A stretch of DNA of 23,101 nucleotides, taken from NCBI GenBank assembly GCA_025769875.1, contig JAGFNK010000747.1, positions 1-23,101 of the forward strand, written 5' to 3'. Both the position numbers and the translations under genes were made by a program. Under the pieces are notes generated by a model that made no database searches, was not told where the DNA came from, and saw nothing but the letters and a program-made list of their open reading frames with translations. Positions 1 through 9,210 of this stretch are shown in pieces; the first letter of the stretch is position 1, and every line of letters begins with the position of its first letter. This DNA is from Russula earlei. Lineage: Eukaryota; Basidiomycota; Agaricomycetes; Russulales; Russulaceae.

Positions 1-182
1 GAGGGGAGAAGAGACTTTTCTATTCCAGAGAGTAGCTAAACACTTTATATACAGGAGGGAGGAGAGAGGAAATAGGGAACATGTGTAGTGACATCAGTAA
101 GAGACTACACGAGATCTGGCGAGACTGCATGAAAGGCATTTGGAACGCGTGATTCCGTAGCCAACCGATTGCCTACCTTACA
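1..182 (-). mobile_element. Probable copia-type LTR (partial, cut by the window edge)
   Basis: Read on the minus strand, the segment starts with TGTAAGG at 182, directly after a purine-rich stretch (CCCCTGGGAGG, 193-183) that fits a polypurine tract, and it carries a TATATAAAG box at 51-43 followed by a pyrimidine-rich stretch. A TG start next to a polypurine tract plus an internal TATA box is the usual layout of a 3' LTR. Orientation would put the element's internal region at higher coordinates. The LTR's other end lies outside the window, so no second LTR, TG/CA pair or target duplication can be checked. Assignment to copia rather than another LTR class is a guess from the general look of the terminus. 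Confidence 0.45.
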
Positions 183-202
183 CCTCCCAGGGGCTTGAAA
201 TT

Positions 203-1832
203 TTGACCGTCCTCGGTCAAAGCGTCTTGAGCGAGTCTTCAGCCTTGCGCGCGCGTGGTCTCGTCATCGCAAAGGGGGTGGGCGTTTGCAGCAAGGCAGG
301 ATGGGGCGGGGCATGCTTGCGGTTGTGTGCCTCGTGTCGAATGTGTCGTCTGTGTCGTTGCGTGCAGTGGTGCTGGTGTCGTTGTCTCCTGGAATGCGGG
401 CGCGGTGTGGCGAAACAGGAGGGGGCGTGGCGTGCTTGCGGCGTGTCAAATGTGTCGTCACGACGTGGTGCTGCTGGTGTCGTTGAAGTTGTTGCCGTTG
501 CCGTTGTTTTTGCTGCTGCTGCTGTTGTTGCGGAGGCAAGCGGCGAGCCCGGCTTGTGTGGCTGTCGCGCTGACGTCTTCCGGCCGTGGCATCGAGGTCT
601 TCTCCATAGCAGGTGGCGGTGGGACGTGTGGACGATAGCGCGCAAACGGGGTGACGAGACAAGAGGGGGCGGACGGCGTGGTTCGCCTTGCGAACGCTTG
701 CCGTAGTCGTTGAGCTAGAGTGTGTGGGGTCAGCGTCCAAAAACCTAAAACAAGACGTGAGGGGTCTCTGGTAATCATCTCGCGGCCGCGGTGACGAGGT
801 CTTTGCCACTGCAGGTGATGGAAGCATGCGGGGATGAGGGCGGACGTGTGGGCGGGAATGCGATGGAAGGGGAGGCGTGGTGCGGCGTGGTGCTTGCATC
901 GACGGCTTCTCCTGTGGCGACGTCGTGATGGCGGCTGTTGATCTTTCTGCGGGACGGCGTTGCTGAGCTTGGGTTCGAGGCCTTTGGTCTTCTTGGGCGA
1001 TGCTGGTGGCGTGAGGCGACAGCAGTGCGTCGTTGCTGGTGTTGTGCGTGACTGAAACTTTGGCGCTAGGCGTGACGACGACTGAGATTGAGGATGAAAC
1101 CAAGAGGGCGACGGACTGAGCTGAGGCGGCGGCGGCAGATAAAACTAGAGCTGGGGCGGCGACAGGAGACGTTGGGCAGTGGCGGCGCCTGGCGATGGGA
1201 GAGTGAGACAGTGGGCCGGGCTGAGGCAGCGGACAGGGCAGAGGCGGCGGCGGCTGGAGATGCTGGAGATACGGCGGACTAGGCTGAACTGACGGCTGAT
1301 GGGGCAGGGGAGGCAGCTGGCATTGTGGGCGGCGTGAGAACTGGTGAGGAGACGACTGAGGCAGGTGAAGGTGAGGCCATGTGAGACGGGATGGAGCTGG
1401 CAGCGGTGGTGGTTGAGACGACGGTGGTGGAAACTAAGATAGCAGAACTGGCTGGCATTACGGATGCTACGGCGGATGGGGCGTGTACAGCAACAACGGA
1501 GACGGCTGGCGATGAGACTACTGAGGCGGCGGCGGGCGGTGCTGTACTGACGATGGCAGGCAAGGCTAAGACGGAGGCTGCTGATGATATTGGGACTGAC
1601 GTGGTGGCGACGGATTCGGATGAGTCTGGGGCGGTGGCGACTGAATTGCATGCGACGGTGTGCAAGCGCGGGGGTGAGGCAGCAGCTGAGATCGTGGGCG
1701 AAGCAGGGACAGGACTGAAGGTGCGGGGGCGACGGCTTGCGTGGCAGGGACGGCGAAAGGGGCAACAGGGATGACGGGAGCAGGAGTGGGCGATGTGGAG
1801 GTCATGGTGGGCGAATGGTATGTCAAGTCCAA
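203..1832 (-). repeat. G/C-rich, internally repeated segment with Ser/Thr/Pro/Ala/Gln-rich minus frames
   Basis: No recognisable domain. On the minus strand the same biased composition moves from frame to frame: Thr/Pro-rich from 1832, Ala/Ser/Val/Pro-rich at 1665-1279, and Ser/Thr/Gln/Arg-rich at 1103-264. This suggests one low-complexity reading frame later broken by indels. A CAG/CAA run (about 530-489) gives a polyglutamine tract on that strand. Direct repeats are visible: 304-384 resembles 421-485, and 592-650 resembles 799-860. It could be the internal part of a non-autonomous LTR element ending at 182, or a disrupted host low-complexity gene. Plus-strand frames here are equally biased and I do not call them genes. 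Confidence 0.4.
304..485. repeat. Imperfect direct repeat
   Basis: The block at 304-384 (ggcggggcatgcttgcgg, later gtgctggtgtcgttg) recurs at 421-485 with the same order of motifs: gcgtgcttgcgg, aatgtgtcgtc, then gctggtgtcgttg. The spacer holds unrelated G-rich sequence. It marks local tandem growth of the low-complexity segment. Confidence 0.5.
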
Positions 1833-1936
1833 GTCGTCTTTATCGCGAGCCCACTGGTCGCGTGGGTCTTGACCACTTCGTCTTCTACAATATCATATTG
1901 GCAAGTACAACTGTCGAGAGTACGAATAACACAACA

Positions 1937-3120
1937 CTAAGAATACCCACAATACTTGTACCAGCCACGACAGTCCAAGGGAGAAACAAGATAAAGTGCA
2001 TCAAGTAGGGTTGTATATATGTCTCTGTCGGATAATTCAGTCATTGACAAGCGGACCAAATCACCGTTTCGTCGAATGTGATACTTCATTGCCGAAAACG
2101 CGAGCTCAATTGGGTTCAAATCAGGTGAATATGGAGGCAGGAATTCGCAACGCATTCCCCTGGTGGAAGTAGGTCACGTCAAACGCATTACAGGTCTAGT
2201 ATGTTATTACAAACCTTGACTCAATCATCTCGACAATATCCGCATGCTTGTGAATCCGACAATTGTCCATAACAATGACGGAGTTGGGGCCAGGGTATGG
2301 TTCCATAACCTTGAGAAGACCGCCAATAAATTGTTGAAAAGTTTCGGTGCAAAATGAGCCTTCAACAATCTTGCAGTGCATAATTCCATCAGTGAATGAG
2401 ATGGCAGGAAGCACGGAGAAGCTATGAAATGGAGTCAAACAGGGAATCGGACAGAAATTGAGTGACTTACCGTCTGCCGCGAACAAAGAAAGCTTTACGC
2501 TGTGCCTGTGTACCACGAATAGACCAAGCTGCCCCTCGATATGTTGTTCGACGATCTACAGAGCTCTCATCAACGAAAACAAGCTGATCGGCTGAGTACA
2601 CGCTGATTCGATTGAGGTATGCAAGCCGCTTTTCTTCTGAGCGCTCAATTGCAGCACGCGAAAGCTAAATCATGAAGTCAACAATAGATGTATCAAGTCT
2701 CAGTGCCCATACCTTTTTCATTGTGAATCCGCCAGCTCGCAGTGTACGCCAGATGGTTGACCTTGAGACACGTATCCCAGAATTTGCTGCAAGCATATCC
2801 CGCAGCTCATCAAGGTACAGATCAGGTGCATCATGAATCCTCCCAAACAGGTACTAGTATAGTCATTAGGAATACCCCACAGTAGCGGTTTCATATATGC
2901 TTACCTCTACATCTGCTCCACGTAGTGCCTGATCAGACCTACGACGCCGCTCCACTGCTACATCTGAGACAGCATTGTGCTCCTGGAAGCGTCGTAGAAT
3001 CCTTTCAACCGAGCGAACCGATACACCTGTGTAATTTGCAATATCTTGCTTTGAGAGCGCAGCTGACATTCGAACCACAATTTGCTGGACTTCGAGGGAA
3101 ACCTTTTGGCCTCTTGCCAT
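1937..3120 (-). CDS. Tc1/mariner (IS630-like) transposase with four introns, apparently intact
   Basis: Cut-and-paste DNA transposase. Exons on the minus strand are 3120-2905, 2853-2713, 2664-2471, 2421-2215 and 2159-1937; introns of 51, 48, 49 and 55 nt all have GT-AG ends. Spliced length is 981 nt, giving 326 residues without a stop. The N-terminus has a helix-turn-helix region (about residues 10-60, motif SVRSVERILRRF). The DDE domain shows the first Asp in VFVDES, the second in VIVMDNCRIH and the Glu in PPYSPDLNPIE; 34 residues separate the last two, the DD34E spacing of Tc1-like enzymes, and this spacing appears only after removing the last intron. I start at the ATG at 3120 (MARGQK), because the frame further upstream has only a non-ATG start. 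CG dinucleotides are frequent, unlike the neighbouring gypsy element. I could not find convincing terminal inverted repeats by eye. Confidence 0.88.
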
Positions 3121-3394
3121 CAGAGAGGAAGCAGGGAACAAAGTGCTAGACGCCTACATCATTCCCACAACCGTGACCGTGCCTACCCGACATGGGCATG
3201 TCCGAAATTCAATGTATCTGTTCTCGGAACAGAATATTTAGAAAGTACATTTCATTCTGGTTCGAATGGGCTATTTTTTATGATTTTTTGCTTAGAATTC
3301 GGCGAGATACATCAAGTTCTTTCTACCGACCCTTTTCTTTTCGGAAATTTCCGGCGCGTCACGTTATCTGAAAACGACAATAAAACTTGTTTGT
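3121..3394. other. Non-coding flank between transposase and gypsy element
   Basis: CG-containing sequence that shares its composition with the transposase and not with the gypsy element, so it probably holds the 5' untranslated region and end of the Tc1-like element. A near-palindrome, ctgttc-tcg-gaacag, lies near 3214-3228. Around 3395 the composition switches abruptly to CG-poor sequence coding for gypsy pol. No gene is seen. Confidence 0.4.
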
Positions 3395-3399
3395 ATAGA

Positions 3400-5528
3400 T
3401 TTTCTGTGTGGAGTGTGCAAATGAAGAGTTTGTCAGGGAGTGCCATGATGTTTTGATTGTCTCCTGACCTATCATGATGGTCCAGTCATTGTGAGAGGGT
3501 GTCTGCACGGTTAGAAACCCCAGGTTTGTGGTGAATTTTGAAGTGATGGTCTGCAAGTGTGGAAATGTAGCCAGCAATTCTTCAGTTGATTTTGTGGGGG
3601 AGTTGGTAGTGGGTGAGGTTAGCGTGGTCTGTGAAAATTTTGATGGGGTGTTTAGTCCCAACTCACAGGTACTGCCAGTGTTGGAGTGCAAGGATTAGGG
3701 CCAGGAATTCCCTATCCCATACTGGGTAATTTCTTTCTGCTTCATTGAATGTGTGTGACATGTTGCCAACCATTTTCCTTTTTCCTCTTGTATCCTTCTG
3801 AAACAAGATTGCTCTGGTGGCGAACTGTTAAGTGTCCATCTCTAGCTCATATGGGAGATCAGGGTTGGCAGTGTAGAGTTCTGGGTCTTTGCAGATTGCT
3901 GATATTAGGGTCTCCAGGGCACCGGTAGCTTCTGGGGTCCATAGAAAGGTTATCCCCTTTTTGATTGTAGAAAAGATGGGGCAAGCTATTTTGGCAAAAT
4001 CTCAGATGAATGGTCATTGGTAGTTGAGGGCACCCATGATTTGTTGTACTTGTTTCATATTGTTTGGGGGTCTGGGCCAATTTTTGAGGCCATCCATCTT
4101 AACTGGGTCAATTTTAAGTGTTCCCTGGTTGATTCTGAAACCTAAGAAGTCAATTTCTTCTTGTTCAAAGGCACATTTAGATGCCTTGAGAAAATAGGAG
4201 TCCCTTTCAAGAAGGTTGAGGAATTCATGTGTGATCTGGCAGTGGAGACATTCTTCTCCTAGTCCAGTGGCTATTGCCACATCATCCAGATAATTGCAGG
4301 TGTTCTCAGGGTATTTGAGGAGCCAGGGTCAGAGGGTGTGGTTCATTGCTTGTTGGAAGGCTGCTGGGGTGTTGGTGAAGCCAAAGCCCATCACCATGGG
4401 GATGAATGTGCCGAACTGAGTTTTGAAGGCTCCTTTGTATCAATCTTCTGGGTGTATTAGGATATTGTTGTATCCCGCTCTGACATTGAACTTGCTAAAG
4501 GTGGTTTTGCCCCTTAGCCGGTGTAGTTGTTCTTCCATGTTTGGTAGGGTGTGATAGTTGGGGACTGTGGCATTGTTGAGCTTTTGATAGTCTGCTACCA
4601 TTTGTGGGTCAGTGCCGTCTTTCTTTTGGACAAAGAAGACAGGGGACACAAAGTCTGAAATACCATCTTTGATGAAGCCTTTGGCCAGGTCTTCTTGTAT
4701 TTGCCTTGATAATTCTTGTTTCTCATTCTGGGGGAGGGGGTAAGTTCAACAGTCAAGGAATTTAGGGGCATCAGGTTTCAGTGTAATTCAGAAGTTGAGT
4801 TCTCCTTGGCTAGGTGGGAGTTGTTGGGCTGCTTCTTCTGAAAAGACTTTCTGATGACATGTATATTCGGGGGGGACAATGGTTGTTCTGAGCTGCACGA
4901 CTCAGATCTTAGGTGGGGTTGCTAAGAGGATGGGGGTAAGGAGGATTCCTAAGTGGTTTCTAAGATGACCAGTACTCCAATTAACAAGAGGGTTCAGGGC
5001 CTTCAAAAAGGGGTATCTGAGGATCAATCTGTCCTCTCCTAGGTTTGTGATGTAAAAGGTAAGAAGTCAGGTGGTGGGGCCATATCATACAGCCATGTGA
5101 GCATAATGTGTTAGCGCTCCTCCTTGGTTATTGGTGCTGTCTACATTGATAATTGGTTGGGGGGTTCTGAGGGTTCGGAGTGGGATTTGTAATTTCCCCA
5201 CTATTCCTTGGCTGATAAAATGTTCTGTCGCTCCACTGTCTAGGAGTGCTTGACCAGTCTTCCCATTGGTTGTAATCATAAAAGGAACTTTCATTGAGTT
5301 TTCTTTATGGTTGACAATGGTATCTATTTGGGCCTCTGTGCCAACTGTTGCACTTTGCCCTAGAGAAAGTCCTCTTTGAGGATGAGGTCCCAAATTTTGG
5401 CTCTTTCTTCTGCTGGTAAGGCCTTCATGCGGGCTACCATGGATGCTGGTTCTTCTTCTTTGGACGGTTCTGAGGTAGATTCTGTGAGGCAAGCTTTGGA
5501 AGTGGTGGGGGCTGAGTTCTTGGGGCAT
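3400..5528 (-). pseudogene. Ty3/gypsy pol remnant: protease, reverse transcriptase, RNase H
   Basis: One minus-strand frame runs the whole length, broken by about a dozen stops but no frameshift. In order: aspartic protease with the active-site triplet in ALLDSGATEHF (about 5240-5210); reverse transcriptase start with FVQKKDGT and a degenerate ADYQKLN (4640-4570); the polymerase box NYLDDVAIAT (about 4298-4268); the thumb/connection motif FLGFRINQGTLKIDP (about 4150-4105); and RNase H with NYPVWDREFLAL, IFTDHANL and HHKPGVSNRAD (about 3740-3500). In several places a TGA stands where related proteins have Arg, for example before the PFI at about 4015 and in IN-stop-RIA near 3592. Coding similarity fades at about 3400, before any integrase zinc finger or DDE core. 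The frame is -1 relative to gag. Confidence 0.85.
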
Positions 5529-6853
5529 TCTCTGCTGAGGTGGCCTTTTTCCCTACAACAGAAGCAGCATCCTTCTTTTGCCAATTGTTTCCTTTCATCC
5601 TCAGTGAGTTTTTTAAAGTTGGACTTGGCAGTGTCCACTTGCATTCAGTCAGGGTGATGGGACTTGTGTTCAGGGGTGGAGTGTGTGGTTTTCTTTCCTT
5701 TGAGTTTCTCCCTGATGGTGATGAATCATCGGTGCTGTCTTCTAGCCTCCTCCTTCCATTCTTGAAGAGTGGTAGGCCAGACGTCCCTATTCAAGATTGC
5801 ATGATAAAGTCCACTTTTGAGCCCATTTTTGAAACTCTCAATGGTGATTACATCCATCTTGGGCCATCTGGTTTTGGTTAGGAGCTGTTTGAAGGTGGAG
5901 ATGTAGTCATCAAGGGAATCTTTCATCTCATGTTTGACAAGAGCTGCTTGGGCATCTTCCTTTTCTGCTGTGTTGGTGAATTTGAAGGTGAAGTCCATGA
6001 TGAAATCATTCCATAAGGCTTCATCATTTCTGTTGATGGGGTTCTGGGCCCTGGTTATTTTTTCCCTGAGGGCAGTTACTTGTGAGTTTACCCAGTCTTC
6101 CACCTTTTCCCCTTGAATATAGGAGAGGGCTAGAACAACCCTTTTAGAGGGATCGATCATGACTGCTTTGTCGTCATTGAGTCCCCAGTAGAGGTTGAAT
6201 TCCATGATGAAATGTTTTGTTTTGTTTCTTTTGCCTGTGAAGACTGTGGGTTCCTTGCCACTAAGGGACCCATTGGTCCTTTGGGTGATTTGTGGGGCTT
6301 GTGCAGCAATTGGGGGTTGTGTGGCAATCTGGGGGGCCAGAGCCACAGCTTGTGGGACTTGTGCTGCCATGATGGGTTCAGGGGGGTTCTGTGTTTCTGA
6401 TTCAGGGGGTTCTGGGGGTGTCTGTGGTTCTGGGGTCTCAGGAAGTGTCTGAGGTTCAGTGGTGTTTTCTAATTCAGGGGGTTCAGGGGAGTTGCCTTCT
6501 GTAGAGGTGGCTTCTGATTCTGATGGTGGTTCGTAAAGAGGGTTGTCTTTCCTCCAGTAACCTAGTCCAAGGCTATTTCGTATGAGTTCTAGTTCCTGGT
6601 GGGTATAGAGTTGGCCTCTTCTTAGTTGTAGTTCAAACCAACAGTTGTTGATGAATTCTACTGGTAGTTCTTCTTCATTTTCAGAGGTGAGGTAGCAGAG
6701 GAAAGTGTGGAAGCTGTCCCAAGTGGTAGTTCCAACAACTTGTTGGGGGAGGTCTGGGGAGGGTCTGGGTTGGACACGGATCCAGCAATTTGGAGGTAAT
6801 TCAAGGTTGATCTCCAGAATGGAGTAAGGAAGCTTAGCTTGTGTTATGGTGTC
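5360..6853 (-). pseudogene. Ty3/gypsy gag (capsid/nucleocapsid) with two internal TGA stops
   Basis: Structural protein of the gypsy element. From the N-terminal side: a region with NLELPPNCWIRVQP (about 6805), a Pro/Glu-rich repeat of the type PEPPESE/PETPEPQ (about 6480-6375), a Gln/Ala-rich stretch starting at the Met at 6370, the capsid-like part (about 6290-5730, ending EEARRQHR), and a nucleocapsid with one CCHC knuckle, C-x2-C-x4-H-x4-C, at 5566-5525. Two in-frame TGA codons, near 5726 and 5645, interrupt what is otherwise continuous coding; both probably replace CGA. Upstream of 6370 the frame stays open to a TAA near 6861 but has no ATG, so the true start is lost or lies in an upstream exon. 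The final TAG at 5360 closes gag; pol overlaps it in another frame. Confidence 0.8.
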
Positions 6854-7436
6854 GTGGCCACCAGAGCATTAGCTCAAGGTTCAGTGGGGCCAAGTCCCTG
6901 TGACTTGGTTCAAGGGTTCAGTGGGGCCAGCTCAAAGAGACTGGATCAAAGGTTTAGCATCTCAAGACTAAGTCAGACAATGACTCAGCCCACAGACAGA
7001 GTCAATCTTCTGGTTTCACAGAAGAGGAGGGCAATGAAAGAGAAGCAGAGGAGGAAGAGGAACACGAAGGTTCCTTGTGATGAGCTTAGGTTGGGCAGAG
7101 TGTAGGCCAGTACAAACAAGTTGTGATTGAAAGAGGATACAGGGCAAGGGATGTGACAGGGAATGGGACAAAGCTAAGCTTGGGGCATTCCCCCAGCTTC
7201 TACAAGCACTTAAATACTGTATGTAGCAAGGCTGTACAGTACTATATGTGGAACAATAGATAAAAGGTAAGCCAATGGCAAAAGAGAATCAAACAATGGA
7301 TGAAACACAACAGGTGAAACAATAAGAGTCCATCACAATCAAAGGATGAAACAGTATCCAAGGAGACAAGGGTGAAGGGTAGAGAACAATAACAAAAGAG
7401 GTTGGTAACAAACCAAAAGAGGGGTAGATCATAACA
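6842..7436 (-). mobile_element. Candidate 5' LTR of the gypsy element
   Basis: On the minus strand the segment begins TGTTATGATC (7436) and ends ACCATAACA (6842), so the termini TGTTATG/CATAACA are inverted repeats with the TG...CA ends expected of an LTR. A TATA-like tatttaag lies inside (about 7218-7205), and CG is completely absent from 7141-7440. It directly adjoins gag. Against it: there is no partner LTR in the window to compare, the sequence after the end does not resemble a common tRNA primer-binding site, and the gag frame opens just inside the proposed boundary. The right-hand end is better supported than the left. Confidence 0.5.
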
Positions 7437-7676
7437 GTCATCTACAGGACTGACAAAACAGGTTTATGCCCCTTGAATCCAATTGGAGTGGTGTCAAGAC
7501 ACACTGTTGAACAATCCAGTTCAAGAGTGAGGGAGAAGCTCAGAGATGAGTTGACTGAGTTCAAGGACAAAGTTGGCAAAGAGTACAGTCCAAATGAGTA
7601 ACAAGTACCAGAGAGGTACTGGTACAGGCTGTAAGAGATGGTCACAGAAATAGAGGGCCAGAGTGTACTAGATAGG
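7437..7676. other. CG-poor spacer without recognisable gene
   Basis: AT-leaning, CG-depleted sequence between the candidate LTR and the inverted-repeat element. The only open frame (7442-7645, minus) is short, Ser/Leu-rich and without a recognisable motif, so I treat it as chance. It may be flanking repeat debris. Confidence 0.35.
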
Positions 7677-7723
7677 GTGGTCGCAAAGGAGTACCCTTAG
7701 TAATAGAGTGCCACAAATCAAAT

Positions 7724-7743
7724 GGACAGTCTGAAGACTGTCC
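7724..7743. repeat. Perfect 9-bp palindrome inside the left arm
   Basis: ggacagtct, two bases, then agactgtcc. It could fold into a short hairpin or bind a dimeric protein. The right arm has only the first half (ggacagtct), so the palindrome is specific to the left arm. Confidence 0.7.
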
Positions 7744-8041
7744 ACTACTTTATTGAGCACTTATATACTACAAGGGAACTGCTAAATAGGGAACAAGTCA
7801 TAACCTTGTTATCAAGCACAATAGACAGATGAGTAAGGAGTTGGGGTATGCTTAGTGAGCATGCTCAGTCATGCTCCATAAGCTGCTGAGTAAGGAGGCC
7901 CATGATGATGAGTAAGGGCCTCTAGTATCCATGTGTTCACTGTCTAGTGCACATGCAAAGCATCTGATTTATTTACTGTTAGTTAGTTTAGGGCCAGTCT
8001 TTTGGGGACTTGGGGTATTTGATGGTGAAATGGTGTTTTCT

Positions 8042-8157
8042 ATAAGGCCCCTTATAAGGTTCCATTAGGGTCCTCAGAGTCGACCCTAATATCAGTATTA
8101 AGGTCCCTAGTGTTGTCTTATAGTTTGTTCTAAGGTTATTAGAGTTAGTCTAATAAC
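8042..8157. repeat. Cluster of short perfect inverted repeats
   Basis: Three separate hairpin-capable sequences lie within 116 bp: ataagg-cc-ccttat (8042-8055), attagggtc-9 nt-gaccctaat (8064-8090) and gttattag-7 nt-ctaataac (8135-8157). The flanking 8090-8260 repeats ttagagtc, ctagggtc and ctctaat in varied order, as if built from one small degenerate unit. The cluster sits in the middle of the inverted-repeat element. Confidence 0.6.
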
Positions 8158-8609
8158 ATGTTCTAGGGTCTCTAGTATCTTCATTAGTATCAAATACAAG
8201 GGCCTTAGAGTCATCCTAGGGGGTCCTTAGAGTGCCTCTAATATTGTCTTTTACTGTTAGATAGGTTGTCCCCAAGTAGGGCTTGTTGTATGTCAATTGT
8301 GCCTAGAATCAATTGTGCCACAATGTGTGTGCGATATTGTGGACACCTCTAGTCACTCCTCTTGGCTGTGTGAACAGGGTGGCACCATGGAGCCCAGGTT
8401 TCCTCTACTAAGGAAGGGTCCTTCAAGGGCTCTCTCTGGGAAATGGTTCATGACAAGTGGTCCAAAAAGTCTGAGATAATTTCTATAATTTGTACTCAGC
8501 CTTGTAACACATATATAAGCCCCAATGTAGCATGGCAGTTGTTAGACTGTCCATTTGCGATTTTCTCCTCCCAAAGTACTCCTTTGTGACCACTTTGTTT
8601 ATTGCCATT

Positions 8610-8925
8610 TTCAGTGCAATTGGCGGAGCTTGAATTCAACCCAAATCGGCACAGAAAACCCTCTCAAACATGCAGGACAAATATCTCCCTCAAAACAGCT
8701 TCAATTCATATAAAACTTATTGTCCCTGAATTACCTGAATGAGGGCTAGGCAGCCCCATTGTTTTCATGAGATTTGAGTGAGAATTGGTGGAGCTGGACT
8801 CAAGCCACCTCCACATGTGTATTAGATGAATTACAACTCAAAATTGTGGTCTATATCTATTATTTTTCCCACATGTTGTACCCATGGGCTGTCTTGAGGC
8901 AGCCCCATAGTGTTTTTGACTCAAG
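8610..8925 (+). repeat. Two degenerate tandem copies of an approximately 150-bp unit
   Basis: aattggcggagcttgaattcaa at about 8620 recurs as aattggtggagctggactcaa at about 8785, and ggcagccccattgttttc near 8749 recurs as ggcagccccatagtgttttt near 8895, keeping order and spacing. No coding potential is apparent. The intervening sequence is too diverged for me to set exact unit boundaries. Confidence 0.4.
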
Positions 8926-9210
8926 TGTTGTGGTGTGCAATGTTGTTTTTCTCAAATCATGTGACAGTAGCACAGTCATGTGCCAGGAAGGAGCCCCCCC
9001 AGGAAGTGCACACCTGAGTCATGGGGCAGTGAAGTGTGTCTGAGAATGCAAAATGAGTTCATAAGACTGAAGCACCAAAGAGGAGGAGCACCTAGTGTGA
9101 ATGCAAGAATGTGTTTGTTCATTTGACTGCACTCAGGTTCACACAGATGATAGGGACCCAATCGTTGATTATGAGCACAGAGGTGGTGCACCTATGAGCT
9201 ATGTCCAAAT
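8926..9210. other. CG-poor spacer, nothing recognised
   Basis: Short open frames on both strands (for example 8976-9191 minus) have no recognisable motif and no family-like composition. The stretch leads into the first piece of the protease-like pseudogene. Confidence 0.3.

Larger units (their letters stand above)
3395..7436 (-). mobile_element. Ty3/gypsy LTR retrotransposon, 3'-truncated and decayed
   Basis: The element reads on the minus strand as candidate 5' LTR (7436-6842), gag (6853-5360) and pol (5528 to about 3400) with protease, reverse transcriptase and RNase H in the order typical of Ty3/gypsy elements. Integrase and 3' LTR are absent; coding similarity stops near 3395, where sequence probably belonging to the Tc1-like element begins. 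Reading frames are closed only by point-mutation stops, almost all TGA, and the whole element is nearly devoid of CG. This pattern fits long-term C-to-T change at methylated CpG in a silenced repeat. Confidence 0.85.
7677..8593. mobile_element. Inverted-repeat element, probable non-autonomous DNA transposon or paired inverted LTR-like ends
   Basis: The left end (gtggtcgcaaaggagtac, 7677-7694) reappears inverted at the right end (8593-8576) with one change. Similarity continues inward: aaatc-aaatggacagtct, then tactttattgagcacttatata and acaagg on the left (to about 7776) match aaatcgcaaatggacagtct, ctacattggggcttatata and acaagg on the right (to about 8501). Arms of about 95-100 bp with indels enclose roughly 720 bp that codes for nothing I recognise. 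Both arms carry a TATA-like cttatata. No clear target duplication is seen at the outer ends, which fits an old insertion. Confidence 0.55.

Noticed and set aside
203..706. Plus-strand Cys/Val/Arg-rich open frame resembling a secreted cysteine-rich protein
   Set aside because: It is the reverse reading of the low-complexity CAG/CAA and Ser/Thr-rich minus segment; no signal peptide or regular cysteine spacing, and the frame follows the repeats.
3205..3235. Near-palindrome ctgttc-tcg-gaacag considered as a terminal inverted repeat of the Tc1-like element
   Set aside because: No matching copy lies on the other side of the transposase (1790-1936); only weak, gapped similarity to actgtcgagagtacga was found.
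3359..4080. Minus frames of 73 and 110 codons as independent genes
   Set aside because: They are other-frame readings of the gypsy RNase H region, whose true frame shows DREFLAL and HHKPGVSNRAD.
5395..5410. ccaaaatttggg as a classical -1 slippery site
   Set aside because: In the gag frame the codons are AAA ATT TGG, which does not fit X-XXY-YYZ phasing.
5376..6452. Plus-strand open frames across gag, some with hydrophobic segments
   Set aside because: They are antisense to clear gag coding sequence with a CCHC knuckle; the hydrophobicity comes from the Pro/Glu/Gln-rich sense strand.
8042..8260. CRISPR-like array
   Set aside because: The words are short, irregularly spaced and palindromic; there are no equal-length repeats and spacers, and the genome is eukaryotic.
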